A stretch of 64,000 nucleotides of DNA from Granulicella sp. L60 (GTDB lineage Bacteria > Acidobacteriota > Terriglobia > Terriglobales > Acidobacteriaceae): positions 612,278-676,277 of the forward strand of contig NZ_LMUR01000010.1 in the NCBI RefSeq assembly GCF_009765825.1, written 5' to 3'. The notes under the pieces are model-generated. The model searched no databases. It saw only the letters and a list, made by a program, of their open reading frames with translations, and had not been told where the DNA came from. This document shows positions 8,537 through 17,256 of this stretch, in pieces. Made by a program: the position numbers and the translations under genes. Numbering within the stretch: the stretch's first letter is position 1; every line of letters starts with the position of its first letter.

Positions 8537-9133
8537 ATGACTCTCTCGAAGTTTTGGTCCTTCGCCACACTCTCTGCCCTGGCTGTTATGTTGCTCGCAC
8601 TGCCTTCCTCGGCGTCCGCGGATACCTACGAGATCATCAATCTGGGCAACGCGAACAGCAACAGCGTCTTCGGCATCGACGCGGCGGGGGACGTCGTGAT
8701 CCGTGGCCAGACCGGGTGTGGAGGAAGCTTCGGCTCCTGCTATAAGACCTACGACGATGGCGTGCTCACCTCCGTGTCATCCAAGATGCCGACTCTGGAC
8801 TTCGATGACGGCACGCCCTGCAAGCCCACGGCCCAGGCGACGAACGGAGCATGCAACGCCGGACGTGAGGCTTTCGGAGGCGATCTGGGTTCGACCTTTG
8901 GATTGTTTACCGGTACCGATCCTCTGACGGACAATATCTTTGGCGGTTCGGTGGATTCGATCGTGCTGAACAGTAGCGGCGACATTGCGTGGACGGACGG
9001 CATGAACGAGTGCAACTACGAGGCGATCGATCTTTCGGGCAGCCCGGTGCCGGAGCCGAATACACTGCTTCTGCTGGCGACGGGTGTGGCTGGCGCGGCG
9101 GGTATGTTGCGTCGGCGGTTCGTGCGCGGCTAG
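8537..9133 (+). CDS. PEP-CTERM sorting-domain protein
   Basis: Exported protein of 198 residues. A signal peptide covers residues 1-28 (ending ASADTYE). The middle is a small domain with several cysteines and a repeated DG/GD character (IDAAGDVVIRGQTGCGG, LNSSGDIAWTDGMNE). The C-terminus is a textbook PEP-CTERM tail: VPEP, a hydrophobic helix (LLLLATGVAGAAGML) and an RRR cluster. Such tails are recognised and cleaved by exosortase in exopolysaccharide-producing bacteria. No exosortase gene is in this window. Ribosome site AAGGA lies 6 bases before ATG. Function of the mature part unknown. Confidence 0.85.
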   Translation: MTLSKFWSFATLSALAVMLLALPSSASADTYEIINLGNANSNSVFGIDAAGDVVIRGQTGCGGSFGSCYKTYDDGVLTSVSSKMPTLDFDDGTPCKPTAQATNGACNAGREAFGGDLGSTFGLFTGTDPLTDNIFGGSVDSIVLNSSGDIAWTDGMNECNYEAIDLSGSPVPEPNTLLLLATGVAGAAGMLRRRFVRG

Positions 9134-9213
9134 GCATATTCCAAGTCTGCTGACGAAGGCGTTCTCCGAGTTGCGGATGAGAGACACGTGATGGATGAGC
9201 AATAGAGATCAGG

Positions 9214-9268
9214 GCAAAATAAACCGCTCTTCCACCTGAACAACGGCTGGAAGAGCGGTTTTATTTTG
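9214..9268. terminator. Bidirectional rho-independent terminator
   Basis: Arms AAACCGCTCTTCCA (9221-9234) and its complement (9247-9260) close a 12-nt loop, with T-rich runs on both strands. It sits between the convergent PEP-CTERM gene and the M28 peptidase gene and can serve both. Confidence 0.85.
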
Positions 9269-9281
9269 TTAGAGGTATTGG

Positions 9282-10937
9282 TTAGTTTCCGGTAGACGAC
9301 GCGGGTGCGGCGGTCGGCGTATCGAGGCGAGGCAGCATGGAGGGGCGGGTTGCTGCGTTGTAGACGAACCATGCCTCGATCGCGGCACCCTGCATGACGT
9401 CGCCGACCTGAACGCGGTCGTAGAGGTCCATGTTGGAGTGGTGGGTGCGGGCTGCGTACTCGAGCGGGTCCTGCATGAAGCCGAAGCCGTCGAGACCGAT
9501 CCAGGAGAAGCTGGTGGAGTCGGTGCCGCCGGGCTCGCGTGTGGGAGCGGCGGTGGCTCCAGTGACGGCTTGGAATTCCAAGTCGCGGATGGGAGCTGCC
9601 CACTGTTTGAAGATGGCGGCGATCTCGTCGTTGCCGTCGGAGGAGATGCCGCGAAAGCGTCCGCTGCCGCTGTCGTCGTTGAAGTAGGCGTCGAGCTTCG
9701 CGTACTCGGGCGTGAGCTTCATGGTGTCGCGCGGGGCGAAGTGATGCTGGACGTAAAACTTCGATCCGAGCAGACCTTCTTCTTCGCCGCCCCAGAGAGC
9801 GATGCGGACGGTGCGGGCCATGGGGCGATGGAGCTGCGTGAGGATGCGGACGGCTTCGATGGCGACAGAGGATCCGGTGCCGTTGTCGGTGGCGCCGGTT
9901 CCGCCTTGCCAGGAGTCGAGGTGTCCGCCGAGCATGACGACCTCATCTTTTTTGGTGGTGCCGGGGATCTCGCCGACGACGTTGAATCCCATCTGATCCG
10001 TCTTGTAGGTCTCGGCCTGAATGTCGAAGGTGACCTTGGGGCTCATGTGGTGTTCGATGAGACGAGCGATGCGGTTGTAGTGTTCGGGAGTGATGGCGAC
10101 CATGGGGGGCGGGACGGGATCGTTGGGATCCTGCGAGCCGCCGAAGGATGCGAAGACGGTGCCGCCGTCGCCGTTGGTGCCGTAGTTGACGGCGACGAGC
10201 ACGCCCTCGTCGCTGAGGAACTTGCTGGTGTCGTTGCGCAGACGCAGGGCCGCGGTGCGATCCACGACGGGAGGTGCAGGTGCTGCTGCTGCTCCACGTC
10301 CGCGTGCTGCGCCTCCGCCGCCGGGACCGAGGCGAGAGGGATCGGAGACGATGGTACGGGCTTCGATCTCTTCATCGGTGAGGCGGTGGGCTTCGGGTTC
10401 CGTGTGCATCAGAATGACTTTGGGATCTGCGATGAGGACGATCTTGCCTTTGAGTTTGCCTCTGTACTTTTCGAAGTCAGCTTGAGTGTGGATGGGAGCG
10501 AGTACGGCTTCGGCGGTGACGGGGCCGTCGGTACCGGGCGTCCATGCGAGCGGAAAACCGATGAGCGGTGCGTAGTTCGGTTCAACGAGTGCGCCGTAGA
10601 ACTTTTTATACTGCCAGGAGTTTCCGAAGGGTCCCCAGGGTTCGAGGTGGACGTTCTGCAGACCGTATGACTGAAGGCGCTTGACGATCCACTCGGCAGC
10701 GGCGCGGTGGTTGGGTGAACTGGTGATGCGCGGGCCGTAGACCTCGGAGATGTAGAAGAGATGGTCCATGACCTGCGAGTGCTGAAAGGCCTGGGTCTTG
10801 ATGTCGTGCAGGACGGTGAGGTCGATCTTCTCGGGTGCTGCCTCCTGCGCCGCGAGAGGAGACGCGGGCAGGAGGCAGGTTGTAGCGATGAGTGCTGCGG
10901 CGATAGCTTTTACAGGCCGGTATGCGATGTTGATCAT
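9282..10937 (-). CDS. Exported M28-family zinc metallopeptidase with PA domain
   Basis: Secreted aminopeptidase/carboxypeptidase of family M28 (551 residues). The start MINIAYRP at 10937 gives a proper signal peptide (to about residue 34, LAAQE); the upstream extension is the tail of the receptor gene in another frame. A PA-type insert lies at about 110-290 with a Gly/Ala/Arg-rich loop. The zinc/catalytic set is visible: HLD in MLGGHLDSW, D of GATDNGTG, EE of WGGEEEGLLGS, D of FNDDSGSG and the final H of ARTHHSNMD. It starts 2 bases after the stop of the Oar-like receptor, so the two are almost certainly translated from one mRNA. The pairing suggests degradation of peptides whose products are imported, which is inference. 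Confidence 0.93.
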   Translation of the reverse strand: MINIAYRPVKAIAAALIATTCLLPASPLAAQEAAPEKIDLTVLHDIKTQAFQHSQVMDHLFYISEVYGPRITSSPNHRAAAEWIVKRLQSYGLQNVHLEPWGPFGNSWQYKKFYGALVEPNYAPLIGFPLAWTPGTDGPVTAEAVLAPIHTQADFEKYRGKLKGKIVLIADPKVILMHTEPEAHRLTDEEIEARTIVSDPSRLGPGGGGAARGRGAAAAPAPPVVDRTAALRLRNDTSKFLSDEGVLVAVNYGTNGDGGTVFASFGGSQDPNDPVPPPMVAITPEHYNRIARLIEHHMSPKVTFDIQAETYKTDQMGFNVVGEIPGTTKKDEVVMLGGHLDSWQGGTGATDNGTGSSVAIEAVRILTQLHRPMARTVRIALWGGEEEGLLGSKFYVQHHFAPRDTMKLTPEYAKLDAYFNDDSGSGRFRGISSDGNDEIAAIFKQWAAPIRDLEFQAVTGATAAPTREPGGTDSTSFSWIGLDGFGFMQDPLEYAARTHHSNMDLYDRVQVGDVMQGAAIEAWFVYNAATRPSMLPRLDTPTAAPASSTGN

Positions 10938-10939
10938 GC

Positions 10940-13900
10940 TTAGAAGCTCACTTTCAGTGCAAGCTGCACGTTGCGTGGTTCGCCGAATCCGAGACCGGGC
11001 GCAAGAGATCCGTTGTAGGTGTTGGTGACGAGGCCGAAGGTGCTGCTGGTGATGCTGGTCACGCTGGGGTTGGCGAGGTTGGCCTGGTTGGCGATGTTGA
11101 AGCACTCGACGCGGAACTCGGTGTTGACCCTTTCGGTGATGGGCGTGTGCTTGAAGAGGGAGAAGTCTACGTCGCCAAGACCGGGACCGTAGTAGGCATC
11201 TCTCTGCTCGTTGCCGTAGACGCCGAAGGTGGGCGTGGTGGCGGGTGAGGCGAATGCGGCGGGGTTGAGGTACTGATATTGGCGTGCGCTCGAGACCGTC
11301 TTGAGCGTGCGCCCGGAGTATGCCTTGACGTTGGCTACAACGTTCGGACGGTCATTGTTCTGGTCGGTAAGGCTGACGTCTTTTCCAATCAGCGGGCTGA
11401 GCGGAGAGCCTCCCGTAAAGGTGTACAAGGCGTTGACCTGCCATCCTTTGGTGAGGCGCGGAGCGAAGTGTCCCAGCTGCGGAACGTCGTACGAGGCGAA
11501 GCCTGTGAGTACGTTTCGCCGATCGAAAGTGCTGGCGCCGTAGTCCTGCTTGAGGTTGTAGCTATTCATCGGGTTGACCTCCGAGGAGGCGTAGTCCATG
11601 GAGTGGCTCCACGTGTAGTTCATGGTCGCGGTGATGCCGTGCCACATGCTCTGGCGGAGCGTGACCTGCAGCGAGTTGTAGTTTGAGCTCGCGCCCGAGT
11701 TGACCTGGTTGATACCAGCCAGGGTGTTGGTGTTCGTGATGGTCTGGCCTGGATAGCTCGTCGCGGAGAAGGGACGAATGTAACTGCCATTCGCGTAGCC
11801 GATGGGTTGGTTGAGATCGTAGAGAATGGCGAGGCGGCGTCCCTGCGTCCCGACATATCCAACCGTGAAGAGTGTCGTATTCGAGAGCTGCTGTTCGATG
11901 TTCAGGCTGAAGTTCATGCTGTAAGGAATTCTGAAGTTGGGATTGACTCCCATCGCGCCAAGTTGCGGCGGCGCGGCTCCTGTGAAGGCGTTTACGTTGT
12001 AGGCGAACTGTACGTTGCTCGCAGAGTAGATCACGGCTGGGTCAGGTCCTGCGGGATTGTTCTGCGTGTACTGCGCGCCTCCGTTCTTGGTGGTTCCGCT
12101 CACCATGTTGCTCATGGGAGGAACGTCGTAGAAGAGGCCGAAGGATCCGCGAATTGCGGTGCGGCTGTCTGCCAGCGGCGAATAGGAGAAGCCGGCGCGT
12201 GGAGCAAAGGCGGTGTAGTACTGGTTGTAAAGAGGCCTGACGAAACCTTTGCCCGGCACGAAGCTGTACAGATCGTCTTTCGCGTCGCTGACGACTCCGG
12301 GGAAGCTGTAGCGGATTCCATAGTTGACGGTGAGGTGCGGGGAGACCTGGTAGTCATCCTGCGCCCAGGCATCGGCCGTGTTGAGCAGATAGACGCGTTG
12401 TGCATCTCCCTGAAGCAGCTTGGCGCCGGAGGCATTGCTTGGTGTTCCATTCAGGAAGTCGGCGAGAGAGAGAATGGAAGAGCTACAGGCGCCTGTGCTG
12501 GTGACTTGACCGATCGCCAGGCAGTTTGCGTTGTCGGTTGCGGTGCCTTTATTCCATGGACCGCGCGTGCCGTCGAAGGCGAAGGTGCCGCGTGAGTTTG
12601 AGAAGTAGAGAAGGTTGATGTTGGCGTGGCGATACTCGCCGCCGAACTTGAGCGAGTGAGCCCCGATGGTCCAGTGGAGCGAGTCGGTAACGTGGCCGGT
12701 GACGTCGGTGCGGCCGGAGGGCTGCGTGGCGCCGATCTCATCGAAGCCGGTGATCGTGACGGTGGGAGATCCTGCGGCGATGATGCCGGTGAGGCCGAGG
12801 TTCAGGCCGCAGCAGGTCGCGGGATTGAAGTTCTGATCAGCATCGTTGAAGGTCTGGAGAAAGTAGTTCGTGCCCAGCGTCACCACGTTCAACAGATGGC
12901 TGGTGAAGATGGAGGTCTGCACGACGGAGAAGTTGTGAATGTGCATCGGCGCGGTCTGGAAGAACGGAGCGTAGTCGGAGTTCGTGATCGCGGTTTGTCT
13001 GCCGGTGGTGCCGAGATAGCGAATCGACAGCGTCTCCTTATCCGTAAAGCGATGGTCGAGCTTGATGACGCCGTTGTAGCTGTTGTAGTTCGAGGGCGCG
13101 TCAGCGAAGTAGTTTCCTGTAGTGGCGCCTGCGCCGTTGGCTACCGCGGGGTACACGTTCTTGTAGAGGGCCACGGTGACTGGGTTTGGCGCGAGGTTGT
13201 ACTTCTGCAGGAAGGTGGTTCCTGCTGAGATCCACGCATCATTCAGCACGGTGTCGGAGATGGCGTTGTTCGCCTTCGCAAGCTGGATCTCACCGGCGAG
13301 GAAGAGGAAGGTGTGGTCTTTCCAGATGGGGCCGCCGAGGGTGAAGCCGAACTGGTTGTTGCGGATGACCGGCTTGCGGCTATCGACAGGCGCGACGGGC
13401 GAGATGGAGGCGAAGAATTCGTTGCGGTTGAAGTAGAAGAGGTCTCCGTGAATCTGGTTGGTCCCGGACTTCAACACCATGTTCTGTGTGGCTCCTGCGT
13501 TGCGCCCCTGGTCTGCTTCGCCGGCGGCCTGCATCGAGAACTGGTCGATAGCCTCGATGGGAATCAGACCTCCGGGGATGCCTTCGATACCGCCTTGGTT
13601 GGAGGCAACGATGCCAAGATAGGCGTCCACGTTGTCGGCGCCGTCGACCTGGAAGTTGATGCTGGCCGTGCGCGAGCCGTTGACGGAGTTGTTGAGATTG
13701 ACGCCGGGAGCGAACTTCACCATCTGCGTGAAGTCGCGGCCGTTCATGGGCATATCCTGCACGGACTTCGAGTCGATGACGGTAACGAGCGCGCTGGAGG
13801 TGGTGTCGGTCTGCACGCCGCTCGCGCTCACATCCACGATGGTGTTGTCCGCGCCTACGCTGAGCTCGACCTTAAGGTTCGCCACCTTGGAGACCTCGAC

Positions 13901-14188
13901 GTGGATGTCGTCGATCTTCTTGGTCTGGAAGCCGCCGAAGATGGCGGTGAGCTGATAAGTGCCAACGGGAAGCTCTGGAAAGTTGAACTCGCCGGCCTTA
14001 TTCGACTTGTCAGAGAGAACCTGTCCTGTCGCCGGATTGGTGAGTTGAAGGGCAGCGTCTGCGATGACCGCTCCCTGCGTGTCCGTCACGATGCCCGAGA
14101 CTGTTCCGTGAATCGATTGGGCGAAAGAGGAGATGCCGGCGAAGAGGAAGATGACGAGAGGAAGGCACTTTTTCCAGTGGCAGGTCAT
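10940..14188 (-). CDS. Oar-like TonB-dependent receptor (1082 aa)
   Basis: Large outer-membrane receptor of the acidobacterial Oar-like type. ATG at 14188 is chosen because AGGAG lies 9 bases upstream; a GTG two codons earlier is too close. Signal peptide to about residue 24 (SSFAQ). A carboxypeptidase-regulatory-like domain covers about 27-115 (VSGIVTDTQGAVIADAAL). A plug-like region at about 120-230 (DMPMNGRDFTQMVKFAPGVN, INFQVDGADN) leads into a long barrel to the C-terminus (NVQLALKVSF). Members of this group occur in many copies per genome and probably take up oligosaccharides or peptides. Translationally coupled to the downstream M28 peptidase. Confidence 0.93.
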   Translation of the reverse strand: MTCHWKKCLPLVIFLFAGISSFAQSIHGTVSGIVTDTQGAVIADAALQLTNPATGQVLSDKSNKAGEFNFPELPVGTYQLTAIFGGFQTKKIDDIHVEVSKVANLKVELSVGADNTIVDVSASGVQTDTTSSALVTVIDSKSVQDMPMNGRDFTQMVKFAPGVNLNNSVNGSRTASINFQVDGADNVDAYLGIVASNQGGIEGIPGGLIPIEAIDQFSMQAAGEADQGRNAGATQNMVLKSGTNQIHGDLFYFNRNEFFASISPVAPVDSRKPVIRNNQFGFTLGGPIWKDHTFLFLAGEIQLAKANNAISDTVLNDAWISAGTTFLQKYNLAPNPVTVALYKNVYPAVANGAGATTGNYFADAPSNYNSYNGVIKLDHRFTDKETLSIRYLGTTGRQTAITNSDYAPFFQTAPMHIHNFSVVQTSIFTSHLLNVVTLGTNYFLQTFNDADQNFNPATCCGLNLGLTGIIAAGSPTVTITGFDEIGATQPSGRTDVTGHVTDSLHWTIGAHSLKFGGEYRHANINLLYFSNSRGTFAFDGTRGPWNKGTATDNANCLAIGQVTSTGACSSSILSLADFLNGTPSNASGAKLLQGDAQRVYLLNTADAWAQDDYQVSPHLTVNYGIRYSFPGVVSDAKDDLYSFVPGKGFVRPLYNQYYTAFAPRAGFSYSPLADSRTAIRGSFGLFYDVPPMSNMVSGTTKNGGAQYTQNNPAGPDPAVIYSASNVQFAYNVNAFTGAAPPQLGAMGVNPNFRIPYSMNFSLNIEQQLSNTTLFTVGYVGTQGRRLAILYDLNQPIGYANGSYIRPFSATSYPGQTITNTNTLAGINQVNSGASSNYNSLQVTLRQSMWHGITATMNYTWSHSMDYASSEVNPMNSYNLKQDYGASTFDRRNVLTGFASYDVPQLGHFAPRLTKGWQVNALYTFTGGSPLSPLIGKDVSLTDQNNDRPNVVANVKAYSGRTLKTVSSARQYQYLNPAAFASPATTPTFGVYGNEQRDAYYGPGLGDVDFSLFKHTPITERVNTEFRVECFNIANQANLANPSVTSITSSTFGLVTNTYNGSLAPGLGFGEPRNVQLALKVSF

Positions 14189-14637
14189 GAACACGGACTC
14201 CTATGAGTACTGATGAAACTGTTTTCAGGACGTAGAGATCCTGGAACCCGCAGAGCGCGGATTTTTGTTGGAAGACTAGCTGGGGAGAAAGGCTAGACAG
14301 TGTTCCAAAACAGAAAATGAGTAATGATTTTTAGAAAGTACTGTGAACGCCCGGTTACGTCAACAAAAAAATATCACCCTTTAGATATCACCGGATTGCA
14401 CCAATGCATGGGAGAAATTACCGGCGAAAGTCGCGTATCGCGTATAGAAATGCTTCGAGATCGCGGTGAACGAAATGCTCTGTACGGAGGCACGCGCTTT
14501 GTTCACTTGTGCGGAGCGATCGTGCATCGAAGCATGGATCTATGGAGACGTAATATTCTCTCGATAGGGAACACTCAACTGTCGTCATCATGGGCCAAGT
14601 AGAACAAGGCGGATCGTCTCCGCAGATAGAGAGCAGA
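14189..14637. other. Divergent promoter region, no gene
   Basis: Lies between the minus-strand receptor and the plus-strand oxidoreductase. It is AT-richer than its surroundings around 14310-14400 and holds two ATATCACC words (14371-14378 and 14385-14392, 14-bp period) that may be a regulator site. Open frames here lack protein-like composition. Confidence 0.35.
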
Positions 14638-15987
14638 ATGAACTCACTGAATCGAAGGAATTTTCTCAAGGCCGCGAGCGCGACTGCGGCAGGCTCGTTT
14701 GTCGGATCCGCTTTGCCGATGTTTGCCGCTGCACAGGAGCCCGCGCGCGCCATCGCCAAAAACGACCATCTGCAGATTGGGTTGATTGGTGCGGGAATTC
14801 AGGGACAGGGAGATACGAAGGTTGCGCTGCAGGTTCCGGGCGTCAAGCTGCTCGCCGTTGCGGACTGCTATCAGGGCAGGCTCGATCACAGCAAGGAGCT
14901 GTGGGGCAACGATCTTTTTACGACGCGCAACTACAGCGAGATTTTGGCGCGCAAGGATATCGATGCGGTGATCATCGCGACGCCCGATCACTGGCACAGG
15001 CAGGCCGCCGTGGACGCGATGCACGCAGGCAAGGACGTCTACTGCGAGAAGCCGATGATCCATCTCTACTCCGATGGGCCGGAGATTATTGAGACAGCTC
15101 GGACGACGAATCGCGTCATTCAGGTCGGCAGCCAGCGCGTCAGTTCGGTGGTGTATGCGAAGGCAAAGGAGCTGCTCGCGTCGGGCGCGATCGGTCAGCT
15201 CAACACTGTAACGGCGCGCTGGGATCGCAACTCGTCGATGGGCGCGTGGAACTACACGGTGCCCCTGGATGCGAACACGGAGACCTGCGACTGGCCGCGC
15301 TTTCTGGGCACCGCACCGAAGATTCCGTTCAACGCGGAGCAGTTCTTCCAGTGGCGCAAGTGGAAGGCCTACGGCAGCGGCGTGGCGGGCGATCTGTTCG
15401 TTCACCTCTTCAGCGGAACGCACTTCATCACCGGATCGAAGGGACCGACACGCGCCATGGCGACCGGCGGACTGCGCTTCTGGAAGGATGGCCGCGACGT
15501 ACCTGACGTGCTGCTCGCGCTCTTCGATTATCCCGAGGGCTTCAACCTTAGTCTGCGTGTGAACTTCGTCGACGGCGGCGATGAGAGCGAAGGCTTCATC
15601 TTTACCGGCTCCGAAGGAACGATGGAGATCGCTGGCAACACCGTCAGCGTCAGCCGCACGCCGCGCCCAAGCGCTCCCGGATACGCGATCGGCACCTACA
15701 CCGATGCCATGCAGAAGCGCCTTCTGGACGCGTATCACGACAAATATCCCAACAGCCACCAGCCTGCGGAGACTTCGATGAACTTCGAGAAGTTCATTGC
15801 GCCATCCGGCTATAGCGACAGCTACGACCACTTCAACAACTTCTTCCAGTCGGTCCGGAGCCGCAAGCCGGTGGAAGAAGACGCGGTGTTTGGCTTCCGT
15901 GCCGCGGGGGCCGCGCTGCTCAGCAATCTCAGCTACGAGCGCGGCGCAGTCGTCGGATGGGACCCCGTCAACATGAAGCTGACTTAG
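14638..15987 (+). CDS. Tat-exported Gfo/Idh/MocA-family oxidoreductase
   Basis: NAD(P)-dependent oxidoreductase of 449 residues, probably acting on a sugar or sugar derivative in the periplasm. The start MNSLNRRNFLKAAS at 14638 gives a twin-arginine signal (RRNFLK) with a hydrophobic stretch to AAAQE; 16 codons upstream in frame lack this logic. The Rossmann domain has GLIGAGIQGQGD at about residue 48 and VIIATPDHWH. The family lysine is in YCEKPM. The C-terminal alpha/beta domain starts near residue 165. Export by Tat implies folding with a bound cofactor in the cytoplasm, common for this family in Acidobacteria, Planctomycetes and Bacteroidetes. It stands alone, divergent from the Oar-like receptor; substrate unknown. 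Confidence 0.9.
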   Translation: MNSLNRRNFLKAASATAAGSFVGSALPMFAAAQEPARAIAKNDHLQIGLIGAGIQGQGDTKVALQVPGVKLLAVADCYQGRLDHSKELWGNDLFTTRNYSEILARKDIDAVIIATPDHWHRQAAVDAMHAGKDVYCEKPMIHLYSDGPEIIETARTTNRVIQVGSQRVSSVVYAKAKELLASGAIGQLNTVTARWDRNSSMGAWNYTVPLDANTETCDWPRFLGTAPKIPFNAEQFFQWRKWKAYGSGVAGDLFVHLFSGTHFITGSKGPTRAMATGGLRFWKDGRDVPDVLLALFDYPEGFNLSLRVNFVDGGDESEGFIFTGSEGTMEIAGNTVSVSRTPRPSAPGYAIGTYTDAMQKRLLDAYHDKYPNSHQPAETSMNFEKFIAPSGYSDSYDHFNNFFQSVRSRKPVEEDAVFGFRAAGAALLSNLSYERGAVVGWDPVNMKLT

Positions 15988-16067
15988 CGCCGCAGCAGGC
16001 GAAACAACTTCCTCTACGCGTTCGACCTCCAGGGTGGTAGGATTCTGCCACACCTGGAGGTGCTGCC

Positions 16068-16241
16068 ATGAAATTCATCTGTCTCGAAGGAAAGTGCATC
16101 AACCCGAGCGCCATTGAGATTGCACGTCCCGGCAAAACCCCGACCGGCGGCGACATCAGCATCATCTCCTTCAAAAATGGAGACACGCTGGAGGTCGGCA
16201 TGTCTACGTCGGCGCTGGCGTGCATGTTGAATAAGTACTGA
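16068..16241 (+). CDS. Small conserved-looking protein, 57 aa
   Basis: ATG at 16068 with GGAGG 8 bases upstream encodes MKFICLEGKCINPSAIEIA..., ending ALACMLNKY. Codon choice resembles the neighbours. Three cysteines; the first half could form two beta strands (FICLEGKCIN, DISIISFKNGDTLEV). No family recognised. It lies 80 bp after the oxidoreductase in the same direction and might be co-transcribed. Confidence 0.55.
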   Translation: MKFICLEGKCINPSAIEIARPGKTPTGGDISIISFKNGDTLEVGMSTSALACMLNKY

Positions 16242-16443
16242 GCAGGCTTCGCTACAGCGAAGGAGTTCTCCGTCATCCTGTCTGTGCAGGACGGCAGGGC
16301 CTGCCCGTGTCCCCAAAAGACTATGCATTCCAGTCTCCGCGATGAGGTATTTCGTCAGAAGCTGGTTACAACTATCGGGCCATTAAGTAGCTTTCTAGTA
16401 ACTGCTACTGTCTCCTCACTGCGCTATTCGAGCAGGAGGCCAC

Positions 16444-17133
16444 ATGACACTTATTCAAAGTATCTCGCTGGCGTGTACCCTCGCCTCTGCAACATTTTCT
16501 GCCGCCTCTGACGTCTCAAAGACGATTCTTCCTGATAACGTAATGCTCTGCCAGCCGAGTGCTGGCTGTACGAATCAGACTCTCTTCGGCCGAACTTACA
16601 AGGTCATCGCCACGCCTCGCTATGTTGTGATGGTCTCGGTCTCCACAGAGGGCGAATACACCCGGGCCGACGTGAGCATCGCTAATAACACCGGCCTGCC
16701 GCTGAGCCTTACTCCTGATGACTTTCGCGTCGAGGTGGTCTCGCCGAAGCCGAGGGTTCTGCTCTACATCCCTCCCGCGCAGTTGAAAGACATTCCTCCG
16801 CCGCCGTCCGTTCCGGCAGCCGCACAGACGGAAGAGGCTCCGAAGCCTGAGGGCACGGCTTCCACGGCTGAAGCATCCTCCGCACCGGTAGCGCCCAACT
16901 CCGCAACCCCTGATATCGATGCGCTCTACGCCGCTGCGAAGAAGAAAGCAGCTCTCCGCGAAGCCGCCGACAAAGCTGCCGCACAACAGAACCTAGCTGC
17001 GGTCGAGATTCAGCCTAACGCGGTGACTCGCGGCCGCGTCTACTTCGAGCGCGACAAGCATGCGCATCAGATCAACGTCGTCCTGCCTATCGCAGGTGTC
17101 GTCTTTGAGTTTCCCTACGCCGCGAAGCCTTGA
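16444..17133 (+). CDS. Secreted protein of unknown function with Pro/Ala-rich linker
   Basis: A 229-residue exported protein. AGGAGG precedes the ATG. Signal peptide covers about residues 1-21 (TFSAASD). An N-terminal beta domain (residues 30-115) includes two cysteines (LCQPSAGCTN) and the stretch YVVMVSVSTEGEYTRADVSIANN, which resembles an immunoglobulin-like fold. A low-complexity Pro/Ala/Glu linker covers about 118-160, then a short Ala/Lys-rich helix and a final beta segment (TRGRVYFERDKHAHQINVVL). No named family recognised; similar proteins probably act in the acidobacterial periplasm. It stands between the 57-residue gene and the SRAP gene, all co-directional. Confidence 0.7.
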   Translation: MTLIQSISLACTLASATFSAASDVSKTILPDNVMLCQPSAGCTNQTLFGRTYKVIATPRYVVMVSVSTEGEYTRADVSIANNTGLPLSLTPDDFRVEVVSPKPRVLLYIPPAQLKDIPPPPSVPAAAQTEEAPKPEGTASTAEASSAPVAPNSATPDIDALYAAAKKKAALREAADKAAAQQNLAAVEIQPNAVTRGRVYFERDKHAHQINVVLPIAGVVFEFPYAAKP

Positions 17134-17256
17134 CGTCGGGGCAGGGAGACGGCCTCCTCCTCCGGCTCCCTGCGCATTGCTCCCACTGCCGGAAGTTGTC
17201 GTTCAGGAGTCGCAGAATCAATGCATTAGCTCGCGTACGCTAGTACAATCGGAGCT

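Noticed and set aside
9438..10670. 410-codon plus-strand frame opposite the M28 peptidase
   Set aside because: Antisense shadow; no domain, no ribosome site, and the peptidase frame has all catalytic residues.
14324..14602. 92-codon frame upstream of the oxidoreductase
   Set aside because: Atypical codon use, no ribosome site, overlaps the promoter region.
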